Shown here piece by piece: positions 15,267 through 24,497 of a DNA stretch of 37,432 nucleotides. Source of the DNA: Nitrospirota bacterium (lineage in GTDB: Bacteria > Nitrospirota > Thermodesulfovibrionia > UBA6902); assembly GCA_016213935.1 (NCBI GenBank), contig JACQZG010000024.1:1-37432 (forward strand). The letters are read 5' to 3'. A model generated the notes under the pieces. The model was given only the letters and a program-made list of their open reading frames with translations. It did no database searches and was not told the DNA's origin. Both the position numbers and the translations under genes were made by a program. The number at the start of each line of letters is the position of its first letter. The stretch's first letter is position 1.

Positions 15267-16115
15267 TCAAAGTGGCATCATGTACTTTAGTTTTATCCCC
15301 GGCATGATATCAGTGAGAAGGCTGCCGGGGAAGATGCCCCGCAGGAGGCCGAGAAAACCCTCATTCTTCTCTTTTTCCACCACCTCGGGCTCGCCCTCTA
15401 TCCCGCTTATCTCGGCTGCAAGCTTTACCGCTGCCTCGAGGTTGCCGAGTTCGTCCACCAGGCCGATATCTTTCGCCATCTTTCCGGTGAATATCCGCCC
15501 GTCGGCAAGCGGCCGAACATCATCCATGAGGAGCCCGCGCCCTTTTGAAACAGCCAGAATGAACTGTTCGTGCACATCATCAAGAACCGTCTGAAGCAGT
15601 CCCCTCTCCTCAGGGCTCATGCCCTTGAAGACTGATGCCATGTCTTTGTGCTTTCCGCTCTTTACTATCTGGTTTTCTACGCCGATCTTGCGCATCAGTT
15701 CTTCAATGTTGGGGATCTCCATTATCACTCCCATTGAACCCGTAAGCGTGCCCGGGTTTGCGACTATCTTGTCGGCCGGGCATGAGATGTAATAGCCTCC
15801 GGAAGCGGCGACAGCGCCCATGGAGACGACCACCTTCTTTTTCTCCTTCGCCTTCACAACCTCGTCATATATTTCCTGCGAAGGCGCAACCCCTCCGCCG
15901 GGGCTGTTTACCCTCAGGACAATGGCCTTTACCGAGTTGTCGTCCACATAATCCTTGATCTCCTCTATTACATCCTCTGAGTCGAGGATAACGCCCTCAA
16001 CGCGGACAAGAGCCACTTTCTCCCCGAGAGGCACCTTGCCATTCAGCGCCGATAAGAGGCTTAGAATAAGGATTATGAGGAACGTTATGCCGAAAAATAA
16101 GAGGATCTTTTTCAT
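15267..16115 (-). CDS. sppA: Signal peptide peptidase SppA (short form)
   Basis: The 282-residue protein has an N-terminal membrane anchor (ILLFFGITFLIILILSLLSA, residues 4-23) and a ClpP/crotonase-like serine protease domain. The catalytic dyad is visible: Ser105 in GAVAASGGYY, and Lys157 in KSGKHKDM, 52 residues later as in Bacillus-type SppA. VLRVNSPGGGV and NPGTLTGSMGVI are further family blocks. It degrades cleaved signal peptides in the cytoplasmic membrane. It follows rpsA by 25 nt with AGGAGA as ribosome binding site, completing the cmk-plsC-ispH-rpsA-sppA run. Confidence 0.95.
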   Translation of the reverse strand: MKKILLFFGITFLIILILSLLSALNGKVPLGEKVALVRVEGVILDSEDVIEEIKDYVDDNSVKAIVLRVNSPGGGVAPSQEIYDEVVKAKEKKKVVVSMGAVAASGGYYISCPADKIVANPGTLTGSMGVIMEIPNIEELMRKIGVENQIVKSGKHKDMASVFKGMSPEERGLLQTVLDDVHEQFILAVSKGRGLLMDDVRPLADGRIFTGKMAKDIGLVDELGNLEAAVKLAAEISGIEGEPEVVEKEKNEGFLGLLRGIFPGSLLTDIMPGIKLKYMMPL

Positions 16116-16140
16116 CCGGGGAATCTCCTGGCGAAGGCGT

Positions 16141-17718
16141 TCAGCCTATCATTGTCTTTGTGCTCAGGCCTATCTTTCTGGCTTCAGGGTCTATGTTTAT
16201 TATCCTTGCCTTCAATTCATCGCCGAGCTTGAAGATCTCCTCGATCTTTTCATCGTGCTTCTTCTCTATCTCAGAAACATGGAGAAGGGCTTCGACACCC
16301 TCCCCGAGCTCCACGAAGATCCCGAAATCGGCAATGCCCGAAACCCTGCCGTTCACAGTGTCGCCGAGGCCGTACCTGCCGGGGATATCGTATATCCACG
16401 GATCAGGCTTCAGGCTTTTGAGGCTTACCGACATCCTCCGTTTCTCCGCGTCAATATCGGTTATGACAATCTCTATCTCCTGCCCCTTTTCCAGAACATC
16501 GGAAGGGTGCCTTGTATGTTTTAGCCATGATATGTCAGATATATGGAGCAAGGCGTCAACCCCTTCCTCAAGTCCTATAAAAGCGCCGAAGTCGGTGAAG
16601 CTTCTGACAACCCCTTTCACCCTGTCGCCTGCTGAGTATCTCTCTCTGACAATGTCCCACGGGTTCGGCTTAAGCTGTTTTATGCTCAAAGATATCTTTT
16701 TGTCATTTATGTTGACTGACAATACAGAGACTTCGACCTTGTCATTGATATTAAAGAGCTTTGATGGTTTCTTCGACTTCTCAATCCAGTCTATCTCGCT
16801 GACATGCACCAGCCCCTCCACCCCTTCCTCAAGCTCGACGAATACGCCGTAATCAGTGATGCCTATAACCTTTCCAGTAAACCTCTCGCCGGCCGGGTAT
16901 TTCGCCACGGCGCCCAGCCAGGGGTCAGGCCTCATCTGCTTATACCCGAGGTTCACCTTCTCTTTCTCCCTGTCAAAGCCGAGTACCAACACATCTATCC
17001 TGTCATTGACGCTGAAGAGTTCGCCGGGATGGTTTATCCTTCCCCATGACATGTCCGATATATGCAAGAGACCGTCTATTCCGCCGAGGTCTATAAAAGC
17101 GCCGTAATCGGTAAGGTTCTTCACAACGCCGTTGACTCTAACGCCTTCTTTTATCCTTTCGAGAGTGGCTGACTTGGCCTTGCTCCTCTCCTCCTCGAGC
17201 AAAACCCGCCTCGAGAGGATGACATTTGAGCCTTTCTGGTCTAACTTTATTACCCTGAAATCATGTGTCTGCCCCAATAGGAGGTCAGCGTCCCTTACAA
17301 CCTTAAGGTCGATCTGTGAACCTGGGAGGAATGCCGCCACACCGCCTATATTAACGCTCATGCCTCCCTTCACTTTCCCTGTTATCTTCCCTTTTACCGG
17401 GGCCCCGCTCTCAAGCGCGGCCTCAAGCATTGACCAGCTCTTTTCGGCCGCGGCCTTCTGCCTCGAAAGCCTGATGAAGCCCTGTTTGTCGTAAAACCCC
17501 GTCACCTGCACATCTATCTCTTCTTCGGGTTTAAGGGTTTTGCATTCATCATCCATAAGCTCGCCGGAAGGGATAAACCCTTCCCGTTTATATCCGAGGT
17601 CAACGATGACGCCGTCATCCTTTATCTTTAAAACCCTTCCTTTTACTATCGCGCCTTCGTAGAGTTCATTGAAGGTTTCGGCATAAAGTTTTTCAAAATT
17701 CTCGTTTTGAGTTTCCAT
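16141..17718 (-). CDS. rpsA: 30S ribosomal protein S1
   Basis: The 525-residue protein contains six S1 RNA-binding repeats (starting near residues 20, 105, 190, 277, 362 and 449). The last four are the canonical type, with G.V..ITDYGAFV.L..GVEGLLHVSEI followed by ISLS.K.LKPDPW at the repeat boundaries. The first two are the divergent ribosome-docking repeats. S1 brings mRNA to the 30S subunit, and six repeats match the Gram-negative type. It lies directly behind ispH (14 nt), an arrangement seen in many bacteria. Confidence 0.96.
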   Translation of the reverse strand: METQNENFEKLYAETFNELYEGAIVKGRVLKIKDDGVIVDLGYKREGFIPSGELMDDECKTLKPEEEIDVQVTGFYDKQGFIRLSRQKAAAEKSWSMLEAALESGAPVKGKITGKVKGGMSVNIGGVAAFLPGSQIDLKVVRDADLLLGQTHDFRVIKLDQKGSNVILSRRVLLEEERSKAKSATLERIKEGVRVNGVVKNLTDYGAFIDLGGIDGLLHISDMSWGRINHPGELFSVNDRIDVLVLGFDREKEKVNLGYKQMRPDPWLGAVAKYPAGERFTGKVIGITDYGVFVELEEGVEGLVHVSEIDWIEKSKKPSKLFNINDKVEVSVLSVNINDKKISLSIKQLKPNPWDIVRERYSAGDRVKGVVRSFTDFGAFIGLEEGVDALLHISDISWLKHTRHPSDVLEKGQEIEIVITDIDAEKRRMSVSLKSLKPDPWIYDIPGRYGLGDTVNGRVSGIADFGIFVELGEGVEALLHVSEIEKKHDEKIEEIFKLGDELKARIINIDPEARKIGLSTKTMIG

Positions 17719-17732
17719 GAATGTATATTATA

Positions 17733-18572
17733 TTACCTCCCGCAAGAAATTTCCTTTATTTTTTCCACAACATCGTCGATTATCCATCTTGGGGTGGACG
17801 CCCCGCCCGTAACGCCGGCCCTGGCTGCATTGTCAAACCACCCTTTTTCAAGCTCGCCCGCTGTCTCGATGTGATGCACCTTTCCGCAGCCCTGTCTTGA
17901 TATGTTAACAAGCTGGGTAGTGTTTGCGCTGTTCTTCCCTCCAACAACTATCATTACATCGACAACGGCCGAAAGCTCCTTTGTCTCTTCGACCCTCTTT
18001 GCGGTGTAATCGCAGATTGTATTATATATCTTCAGTTCAGTCACCGAAGTTATAACCTCATTGACGACCTTTCTGAATACCTCAAAAGGCTGTGTCGTCT
18101 GAACGATAATCCCGACCTTCTTCTTAAGAGGCGGCAAGGCTTCTGCCCCGTTGACAGTGACAACCTCGCTTCCGGCAAAACCTATGAGCCCCTCAACCTC
18201 GGGGTGGCCTCTGTCCCCGATTATAAGGACCTGATACCCCTCTTCGCTCAGCGTCTTCGCGTGGCGCTGCGCCTTCTTTACAAAAGGGCAGGTGGCGTCG
18301 ACCAGTTCATACCCCCTCTTCCCTGTCTCGCTGTATATTTCAGGAGAAACGCCGTGAGTCCTTATTATGAGCGTCCCTATTCCCGGGTGGTCTATATCAT
18401 CCGTGGGCGACACTCCTTCATCCTTCAGTTTATCTATCACCTGAGGGTTGTGAATGAGGGGGCCGAATGTAAAGATGCCGCGTTTCCCTTCCTCTGCCAG
18501 TTTAAAGGTGATATCTATCGCGCGCTCGACCCCGAAACAGAATCCCGCTTTCTTAGCAACTATTATCTCCAT
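17733..18572 (-). CDS. ispH: 4-hydroxy-3-methylbut-2-enyl diphosphate reductase
   Basis: The 279-residue protein starts MEIIVAKKAGFCFGV and has the three iron-sulfur ligands Cys12, Cys95 (DATCPFV) and Cys187 (NTICDYT). Conserved substrate-site residues GPLIHNP, RTHGVSPE, HPEVEG and VTGGASTPRW are also present. It performs the last step of the non-mevalonate isoprenoid pathway, reducing HMBPP to IPP and DMAPP with a [4Fe-4S] cluster. It overlaps plsC by 20 nt. Confidence 0.96.
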   Translation of the reverse strand: MEIIVAKKAGFCFGVERAIDITFKLAEEGKRGIFTFGPLIHNPQVIDKLKDEGVSPTDDIDHPGIGTLIIRTHGVSPEIYSETGKRGYELVDATCPFVKKAQRHAKTLSEEGYQVLIIGDRGHPEVEGLIGFAGSEVVTVNGAEALPPLKKKVGIIVQTTQPFEVFRKVVNEVITSVTELKIYNTICDYTAKRVEETKELSAVVDVMIVVGGKNSANTTQLVNISRQGCGKVHHIETAGELEKGWFDNAARAGVTGGASTPRWIIDDVVEKIKEISCGR

Positions 18573-19239
18573 GCCTCTCTTTAAGCCCTGCTATCGACGC
18601 CATTACGTCGGCGCTTATCTTTTCATATAACTCATTTTTGCTCATGCCAGAGCTGTAATTCAGAGGATAAACAGGCTTGTCAAATACTATCAATATCTTC
18701 GCGCGCCTCAGCCGCTTCGCGTCATACGGCAATGCCATATTCGAACCGGCTATGAAAGCCGGGATAACGGGCGCGTTGCTGACTGAAGCGAGCATCCCGA
18801 TTCCCCTTTGAGCCTCGAGAAGTTCGCCCGTAATGCTCCTTTGCCCTTCGGGGAATATGGTTATGATCTCCCCGTCCCTGAGCCTCGCAATAGTCTCTTT
18901 TATCACGGAAGGGCGAGTGCCTCCCTGCTTGACCGGAAATGAAAAAAAACTTATGCCCCATCCGAGTATCGGGATATCGAATAGCTCCTCCATCGCGATG
19001 AATGTCCCCCTTCTCGGAAGCACGGAGCCTATTAAAGGAGGGTCCAGGTAACTAAGATGATTTGCGGCTATGATGGCTCCGCCTTTAAGCGGTATATTCT
19101 CCCTGCCGATAACCTCAAGCCCGCCGTTGATTCTGAATACCGCCCTTCCGATCAGGGAAAGAAATCTATAAAAAAAATCTGAAACCGGCCTTCTTCTCAA
19201 TATCTGGTTACGCTTCTCCTTAAAGGGATAATCCGGCAA
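18553..19239 (-). CDS. plsC: 1-acyl-sn-glycerol-3-phosphate acyltransferase
   Basis: The 228-residue protein has the acyltransferase motifs NHLSYLD (HX4D), RGTFIAMEEL, FPEGQRS (a variant of FPEGTRS) and PVIPAFIAG in the expected order. A hydrophobic N-terminal segment suggests membrane association. It converts lysophosphatidate to phosphatidate in phospholipid synthesis. It lies between cmk (52 nt upstream) and ispH (overlapping), the usual cmk-plsC-ispH order. Members of this family can differ in acyl donor and exact acceptor, which cannot be read here. Confidence 0.92.
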   Translation of the reverse strand: MPDYPFKEKRNQILRRRPVSDFFYRFLSLIGRAVFRINGGLEVIGRENIPLKGGAIIAANHLSYLDPPLIGSVLPRRGTFIAMEELFDIPILGWGISFFSFPVKQGGTRPSVIKETIARLRDGEIITIFPEGQRSITGELLEAQRGIGMLASVSNAPVIPAFIAGSNMALPYDAKRLRRAKILIVFDKPVYPLNYSSGMSKNELYEKISADVMASIAGLKERHGDNSC

Positions 19240-19291
19240 GGAGCATTATTATATAGTATTCAGCGAGAGATGGGCAAAGCTGGAAGGCAAA

Positions 19292-19939
19292 CTACGCCTT
19301 AAGCGACTTTATTATCCTTTCGGCCACTTCTTCTATAGTCATGTTTGTCGAGTCTATAAATGACATCTCCTCCGTCTTCATGAGGGGAGAGGCTTTCCTT
19401 GACGAATCCCTGTTGTCCCTCCGCCTGATATCGTCAAGGGTCTTCTCAATGGTGGTCTCCGGGTCCTTGGCCTTAAGCTCTGCAAACCTTCTTCTTGCCC
19501 GTTCCTCAATGCTTGCGTCAAGATAGAATTTATTCTCGGATTCGGGGAATATCGCCGTGCCTGTGTCCCTCCCCTCAATCACCACACTGCCCTTAAGGCA
19601 CAGCCCTCTCTGTATCCTGAAGAGCCTTTGCCTCACGGCGGGCATGGCAGAGACCTTTGAACTCAATTCGCCTATCTCAGCGGTCCTTATCTCCTTTGTT
19701 ACATCAACGCCGTCAACAAAGACCTTTCCGTTCTTAAATGAGATCTCGGTCTCGTCGAGCAGATTTTTTACCGCCACTTCATCATCAGGGTCAACAGGCT
19801 TTGCCCTCACCTTCCAGGCCGCGGCCCTGTAAAGCGCCCCTGTGTCAAGATAGTCATACCCGAGCCTTGCGGCTATTATCCTTGAGACAGTGCCCTTGCC
19901 CGAGCCTGAAGGGCCGTCTATGGTTATCACGTTTTTCAT
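19292..19939 (-). CDS. cmk: Cytidylate kinase
   Basis: The 215-residue protein starts MKNVITIDGPSGSGKGT with the P-loop at residues 9-17. It continues with YLDTGALYRAAAW, the NMP-binding insert SKVSAMPAVRQRL, VIEGRDTGTAIFP and the lid region RRDNRDSSRKASPL. It phosphorylates CMP and dCMP with ATP. A GAGGTGA ribosome binding site lies inside the end of the upstream ATPase gene, only 9 nt away, so cmk is probably cotranscribed with that gene. Confidence 0.96.
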   Translation of the reverse strand: MKNVITIDGPSGSGKGTVSRIIAARLGYDYLDTGALYRAAAWKVRAKPVDPDDEVAVKNLLDETEISFKNGKVFVDGVDVTKEIRTAEIGELSSKVSAMPAVRQRLFRIQRGLCLKGSVVIEGRDTGTAIFPESENKFYLDASIEERARRRFAELKAKDPETTIEKTLDDIRRRDNRDSSRKASPLMKTEEMSFIDSTNMTIEEVAERIIKSLKA

Positions 19940-19948
19940 CTCGTCACC

Positions 19949-21193
19949 TCACCTGTCAATCCACCACCACGGAACAGCAATGACCTTTGAATGAAGCCAT
20001 TTAATTGTATTTCCGCTGTGGACAAGAACTCCTCTGACAGTCTCAGGCTGTTCCTCCATGAATAAAAGAAGACTTTTTATATCATGGACTGTCGGGTTTG
20101 TGGTCATCTTTACCTCAATTGCGAGGAGTTTCCTGCCGTGCTCTAATACAAAATCAACCTCTTTACCTGTTGTGGTCCGCCAATAGTGAATAGCTGCCCT
20201 CGGTTTCATCATCCCGCAGAGGCTGCGGATGTGCAGGCAGACCAGGGTCTCAAAATATCCGCCGACTTCGCGTGAGCGTGCCAAGGACTCCTCATCAAAA
20301 TAACCTGAGAGGAATATGCTTATTGCCGGGTCAACAAAGTATAGCTTTGGCGATTTCACGACGCGCTTGCCCCGGCTGCTGAAAAAGCCCGGCACTCTAT
20401 GAATAATGTTTGAAATCTCAAGCAGTTTGATGTAGCGGTGAGTTGTGGGATGGCTGATACCGCTGTCTTTCGCAATGTCCGCCTGATTCAGGATATTGCC
20501 TGTACGCAATGCCAGTGTCTGCATTACCTTGCGGAAGTCAACAAGCGATTCCACCTGCGAGAGTTCACGAAGGTCTCTTTCAAGATATGTCCTTACGTAG
20601 CCCTCCAGCCAGAGAAGGACATTGCCGTAATCTTTTATCTGCAACATCGGAGGCATAAATCCCCTCAGCATGAAAGGCATAGGAGAAGCCGCATTGAAAG
20701 ACTGCTCAGGCTCTATATGTTTTTTGTCCCAGAAGTGCCGGAAGTTCTCAGGCATCAGAATGCCCTCTGTCTCTCCATGCGTCATCGGCAGAAGGTCAAA
20801 ATAAAGCGCCCTGCCTGCAAGTGATTCGGTAACCTTTTCCATAAGAAGAAGGTTTGAGGAGCCTGAAAGGATGAAACGCTTTTTCTTATGGGTGTCAACA
20901 GCTACTTTAATGGCATTGAAGATACCCGGCAGCTTCTGAGCCTCGTCAACAATAATATTATCCTTATCTTTCCAAAGCGACTGGGGATCAAGCCGTGCCC
21001 TTTCCATAATGCCGTAGTCATCCATGGTCATATACGTAAAGTCCTGAAATTCATTTCTAAGCATGGTGCTCTTGCCGACCTGCCGCGCCCCGGTAACCAC
21101 AATAACAGGAAATTTCCAGATAGCTCCCCTTATGATTGACGCCAGTCTCCGCTTTATGTATTTTATTTCAGAGTTTGAAACGATATCTTTCAT
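19949..21193 (-). CDS. AAA ATPase with DUF4143 domain
   Basis: The 414-residue protein has a Walker A GARQVGKST near residue 35, Walker B NIIVDEAQ and sensor-1-like FILSGSSNLLL. An arm YVRTYLERDLREL and a winged-helix segment around TGNILNQADIAKDSG follow. The C-terminal DUF4143 region contains GKEVDFVLEHGRKLLAIEVK, a PD-(D/E)xK-like arrangement. Such genes are widespread, patchily distributed and of unproven function; mobility or toxin-antitoxin links have been suggested for some. It breaks an otherwise conserved aroA-cmk neighbourhood and has a near-consensus promoter. The ATG lies 7 nt after the -10 box with no ribosome binding site, suggesting a leaderless message. Confidence 0.88.
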   Translation of the reverse strand: MKDIVSNSEIKYIKRRLASIIRGAIWKFPVIVVTGARQVGKSTMLRNEFQDFTYMTMDDYGIMERARLDPQSLWKDKDNIIVDEAQKLPGIFNAIKVAVDTHKKKRFILSGSSNLLLMEKVTESLAGRALYFDLLPMTHGETEGILMPENFRHFWDKKHIEPEQSFNAASPMPFMLRGFMPPMLQIKDYGNVLLWLEGYVRTYLERDLRELSQVESLVDFRKVMQTLALRTGNILNQADIAKDSGISHPTTHRYIKLLEISNIIHRVPGFFSSRGKRVVKSPKLYFVDPAISIFLSGYFDEESLARSREVGGYFETLVCLHIRSLCGMMKPRAAIHYWRTTTGKEVDFVLEHGRKLLAIEVKMTTNPTVHDIKSLLLFMEEQPETVRGVLVHSGNTIKWLHSKVIAVPWWWIDR

Positions 21194-21200
21194 GATTTAA

Positions 21201-21229
21201 AATATACCACTGCGCGGTTATGCTGTCAA
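21201..21229 (-). promoter_or_regulatory. Strong sigma70-type promoter for the ATPase-cmk run
   Basis: On the minus strand a perfect TTGACA (21224-21229), a 17-bp spacer and TATATT (21201-21206) precede the ATG at 21193 by 7 nt. This is one of the two best promoter matches in the window. It could also feed cmk, plsC, ispH and rpsA. Confidence 0.75.
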
Positions 21230-21265
21230 CATTTTTTCTCGCGGATAGCACGCGTGTTGCAATTG

Positions 21266-22567
21266 TCAATCCGTTAACGCCTCAAGCATTCGCATGAAGC
21301 CTGGAAATGAGGTCTCAATACAGTCAGTGTCATCAACCGTTGTCCCGCCGTTTGCGCAGAGAGCCGCGACCACCATTGACATCGCTATCCTGTGGTCGCC
21401 GTGGCTGCTCACATCCGAGGCACCAAGGCTCTTTCTGCCTTCAATGATTATACCGTCGGGAAGCTCCTCAACCTTAACGCCCATCTTTGAAAGCTCAGAG
21501 GCCATGGCCGCTATCCTGTCAGACTCCTTCACCCTCAGCTCGCCCGCGCCCGTTATCCTCGTCGCGCCCTCTGCCAGTGCCGCCGCGACGCATAAGACGG
21601 GGAATTCATCGATTGCCAGAAGAACAGAATCTTCGCCAATCTCAGCGCCTCTGAGTTTGCAGTGCTTAACCCGTATATCCGCGACATGCTCGCCTGATAC
21701 AACCCTTTCATTATGAATATAGATATGGCCGTTTCCGGCTCCCATGCCTTTCAGTACTGCAAGAAGCCCGCTCCGTGTAGGATTTATTCCGACATTTTTT
21801 ATAAGGACATCCGAGCCGGGAATGAGAAGCGCCGCGACAATAAAGAATGCCGCAGAGGAGAAATCTCCGGGGACTGTCATGTTTTGAGGCTTCAGTTTCG
21901 CGGCGCCCCTGACGCTCCTTCTGTAACCTGTGGAATTTATCTCCGCGCCTGCCGCAGCCAGCATCATCTCGGTGTGGTCTCTGGATTTGCCAGGTTCAAT
22001 GAGCGAGGTTTCGCCGTCACAGTAAAGCCCGGCAAAGAGAATCGCGGACTTTACCTGCGCGCTCGCGACAGGAAGGCGGTACTCCTTAAGCGGCGTAAGC
22101 CTTCCTCCTTTGATATGAAGCGGCGGAAGGCCGCCTGCCTCAGAGGTTATAACAGCCCCCATCTTTGCAAGAGGATCAATAACTCTCTGCATCGGGCGTT
22201 TAAGCAGATATCTGTCTCCCGTAAGGGTTGAGGAAAACGGCTGGCCCGCAAGCACCCCGCTCATCAGCCTCATTGTGGTGCCTGAATTTCCGCAGTCAAT
22301 CGGGGCCGACGGTTCGCGAAGGCCGTTAAGCCCTTTCCCTGCGACCTCAACTCTCTTGCCGTCATCAGACTGAATAATCTCAATCCCCATCTGCATGAAT
22401 GCCTCTATTGTCCTCATCGGGTCTTCGGCAGGGAGAAAATTCTCTATAACGCTCCTGCCCTCCGCGAGGGAAGAGATGATCACTGCCCTGTGAGATATCG
22501 ACTTGTCAGGCGGCGGAATGACTTCGCCCTTAAGAGAAGTTACGCGGGAAATCTTAATCTGACTCAA
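21266..22567 (-). CDS. aroA: 3-phosphoshikimate 1-carboxyvinyltransferase (EPSP synthase)
   Basis: The 433-residue protein shows the EPSP synthase signatures PPPDKSISHRA, NSGTTMRLMSGVLAG, GDRYLLKRPMQRVIDPL, VKSAILFAGLY and the late block RVKESDRIAA, with HGDHRIAMS near the C-terminus. It joins shikimate-3-phosphate and PEP in the step before chorismate. It overlaps tyrA by 14 nt, so the two are translationally coupled in the pheA-hisC-aroF-tyrA-aroA run. Confidence 0.96.
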   Translation of the reverse strand: MSQIKISRVTSLKGEVIPPPDKSISHRAVIISSLAEGRSVIENFLPAEDPMRTIEAFMQMGIEIIQSDDGKRVEVAGKGLNGLREPSAPIDCGNSGTTMRLMSGVLAGQPFSSTLTGDRYLLKRPMQRVIDPLAKMGAVITSEAGGLPPLHIKGGRLTPLKEYRLPVASAQVKSAILFAGLYCDGETSLIEPGKSRDHTEMMLAAAGAEINSTGYRRSVRGAAKLKPQNMTVPGDFSSAAFFIVAALLIPGSDVLIKNVGINPTRSGLLAVLKGMGAGNGHIYIHNERVVSGEHVADIRVKHCKLRGAEIGEDSVLLAIDEFPVLCVAAALAEGATRITGAGELRVKESDRIAAMASELSKMGVKVEELPDGIIIEGRKSLGASDVSSHGDHRIAMSMVVAALCANGGTTVDDTDCIETSFPGFMRMLEALTD

Positions 22568-23408
22568 GACGCTGCCTCGCCTCTTTCGCCTTTAGAAATT
22601 CCTCTTCGAGCCCCTTCCAGTCGGACTTCTCGAACCGCTTTATGATGCCCGAAATATTTGAGGAGAAATCATTGAGCGACTTGAGTATCTTGTCGCTGTT
22701 CTGCGAACATATGTCCTTCCATAACTCTGTCGGGCTCAGGGCTATCCGTGTCATGTCCTTAAGCCCGCGGCCTCCGAAGTCGAGGATATCCTCCCTCAGC
22801 CCTGCTATGGAATTCACAAGAGCGTAAGCGACAACGTGCGGAAGGTGGCTTACGGCTGAATATATTTCATCATGCTCGTCAGGTGTCATATGAAAGACTT
22901 TCGCGCCAAGCTGTTTCCATAATTCGGTAACCTTCTCAAGCGCATCTTTGTCAGTTTCGGGCGTCGGCGTGATTATGCACTTTGCGCCCCAGAAGAGATC
23001 TGATGTCGCTGCTTCAAAACCGGCGCGCTCTTTGCCCGCTATGGGATGGCCGCCTACAAAGCTCACGCCTTCGGGCATCAATGCCTCAATCTTTCTGACG
23101 AGATCTCCTTTGACGCTTCCGACATCGGTCACTATAGCACCTTTTTTAAGGTCGTTCCTTATATCTTCAGCGATATTCTCTAACTGCCCGACCGGAGCCG
23201 CGAGCAGGACAAGGTCCGCGCCGACCACTCCGTCAGCGGCAATAGTCGTATGCTCATCGATTATGCCGAGCTCTTCAGCCTTTGCGAGCTTCTCCTCATT
23301 CCTGCCTACGCCTGTTATGACGGCGTTTATGCCCACCCTCTTTAACGCGAGGGCAAAAGAACTGCCGAGAAGCCCGACGCCTATTATTGTTATCTTGTCG
23401 AAGTTCAT
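22554..23408 (-). CDS. tyrA: Prephenate dehydrogenase
   Basis: The 284-residue protein has an NAD-binding Rossmann start (IIGVGLLGSSFALALKRVG), then VGADLVLLAAPVGQ, TDVGSVKGDLV and VGGHPIAGKERAGFEAA. The helical dehydrogenase domain (DEIYSAVSHLPHVVAYALV, DMTRIALSPTELWKDI) follows. It oxidatively decarboxylates prephenate, or arogenate in some homologues, towards tyrosine. No ACT or chorismate mutase domain is fused. It starts 9 nt after aroF. Confidence 0.95.
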   Translation of the reverse strand: MNFDKITIIGVGLLGSSFALALKRVGINAVITGVGRNEEKLAKAEELGIIDEHTTIAADGVVGADLVLLAAPVGQLENIAEDIRNDLKKGAIVTDVGSVKGDLVRKIEALMPEGVSFVGGHPIAGKERAGFEAATSDLFWGAKCIITPTPETDKDALEKVTELWKQLGAKVFHMTPDEHDEIYSAVSHLPHVVAYALVNSIAGLREDILDFGGRGLKDMTRIALSPTELWKDICSQNSDKILKSLNDFSSNISGIIKRFEKSDWKGLEEEFLKAKEARQRLESD

Positions 23409-23417
23409 GTCTTCCGG

Positions 23418-24443
23418 CTATATCTCCCTTCCCACTGCCTTTGCGACAGCCTTAAGCTCCTTCATGAGAGCTTTGAATTTAGCAGGCTTCAGAGACTGCT
23501 CTCCGTCAGAGAGGGCCTCTTCGGGATGAGAGTGCACCTCTATCATAAGCCCGTCAGCCCCGGCCGCGACAGCAGCCTTTGCCATGGGCGACACAAGCTC
23601 CCATTTGCCCACGGCATGGCTCGGATCTATGATGACAGGAAGATGCGAAAGCCTCTTTATTACAGGCACGGCGCTAAGGTCAAGCGTATTCCTCGTCGCT
23701 GTCTCAAATGTCCTTATGCCCCTTTCGCAAAGCATCACCTTCTCGTTGCCCTGCGCCATTATATATTCGGCCGCCATGAGAAGCTCTTTTATGGTCGCGG
23801 ACAGCCCCCTCTTAAGAAGCACGGGCTTGCCGTAAGAGCCGACCTCCTGAAGGAGCCTGAAGTTCTGCATGTTCCTCGCTCCTATCTGTATGACATCGAC
23901 ATGCTTCAATATAACGCCGATGTCCCTCGGGTCCATTATCTCTGTCACAACCGGGAGCCCTGTCATCCTGCTCGCCTCTGAAAGTATCTCAAGCCCTTCT
24001 TCCCCGAGCCCCTGGAAACTGTATGGCGATGTCCTCGGCTTGAATGCCCCGCCCCTCAGAAACGTCGCGCCCGCCTTCTTTACGTCAGCCGCTATGCTGA
24101 TGAGGTTAGCCCTGTTCTCCACTGAACACGGGCCTGCCATGACATGAATTCTTTTGCCGCCGATGACATTCTTGCCGATCTTTATCAAAGAGCCTTTCCC
24201 CTGAAAGTTCCTGCTCGCGAGCCTGTACGGCTCGGTTATCCTGTGAACCTTCTCGACTCCGCTTAATGATTCGAATGAACGGCTTTCGTCCTCTGATACC
24301 TTTGAGGTGTCGCCTATCACTCCGATGACAGTCCTCTCCGTGCCTTTTGAGACATGGGCGTCAAAGCCCATCTTGTTTAACCGCTTTACAATATTGCGCC
24401 TCTCTTTTGCGGTCGCTTCAGGCCTTAAAACTATTATGTCCAT
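23418..24443 (-). CDS. aroF: 3-deoxy-7-phosphoheptulonate (DAHP) synthase with N-terminal regulatory domain
   Basis: The 341-residue protein begins with a ~70-residue ferredoxin-like regulatory domain ([20 protein letters not shown]), as in the Thermotoga-type enzyme. The catalytic barrel follows: [67 protein letters not shown] and [19 protein letters not shown]. It commits PEP and erythrose-4-phosphate to the shikimate pathway. The N-terminal domain predicts feedback control by an aromatic end product. GGAGGATAT precedes the ATG. Confidence 0.95.
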   Translation of the reverse strand: MDIIVLRPEATAKERRNIVKRLNKMGFDAHVSKGTERTVIGVIGDTSKVSEDESRSFESLSGVEKVHRITEPYRLASRNFQGKGSLIKIGKNVIGGKRIHVMAGPCSVENRANLISIAADVKKAGATFLRGGAFKPRTSPYSFQGLGEEGLEILSEASRMTGLPVVTEIMDPRDIGVILKHVDVIQIGARNMQNFRLLQEVGSYGKPVLLKRGLSATIKELLMAAEYIMAQGNEKVMLCERGIRTFETATRNTLDLSAVPVIKRLSHLPVIIDPSHAVGKWELVSPMAKAAVAAGADGLMIEVHSHPEEALSDGEQSLKPAKFKALMKELKAVAKAVGREI

Positions 24444-24497
24444 ATATCCTCCGTAAAAAACGTGACGCGTGATGAGTAATTCTCATTAAAACACTGA

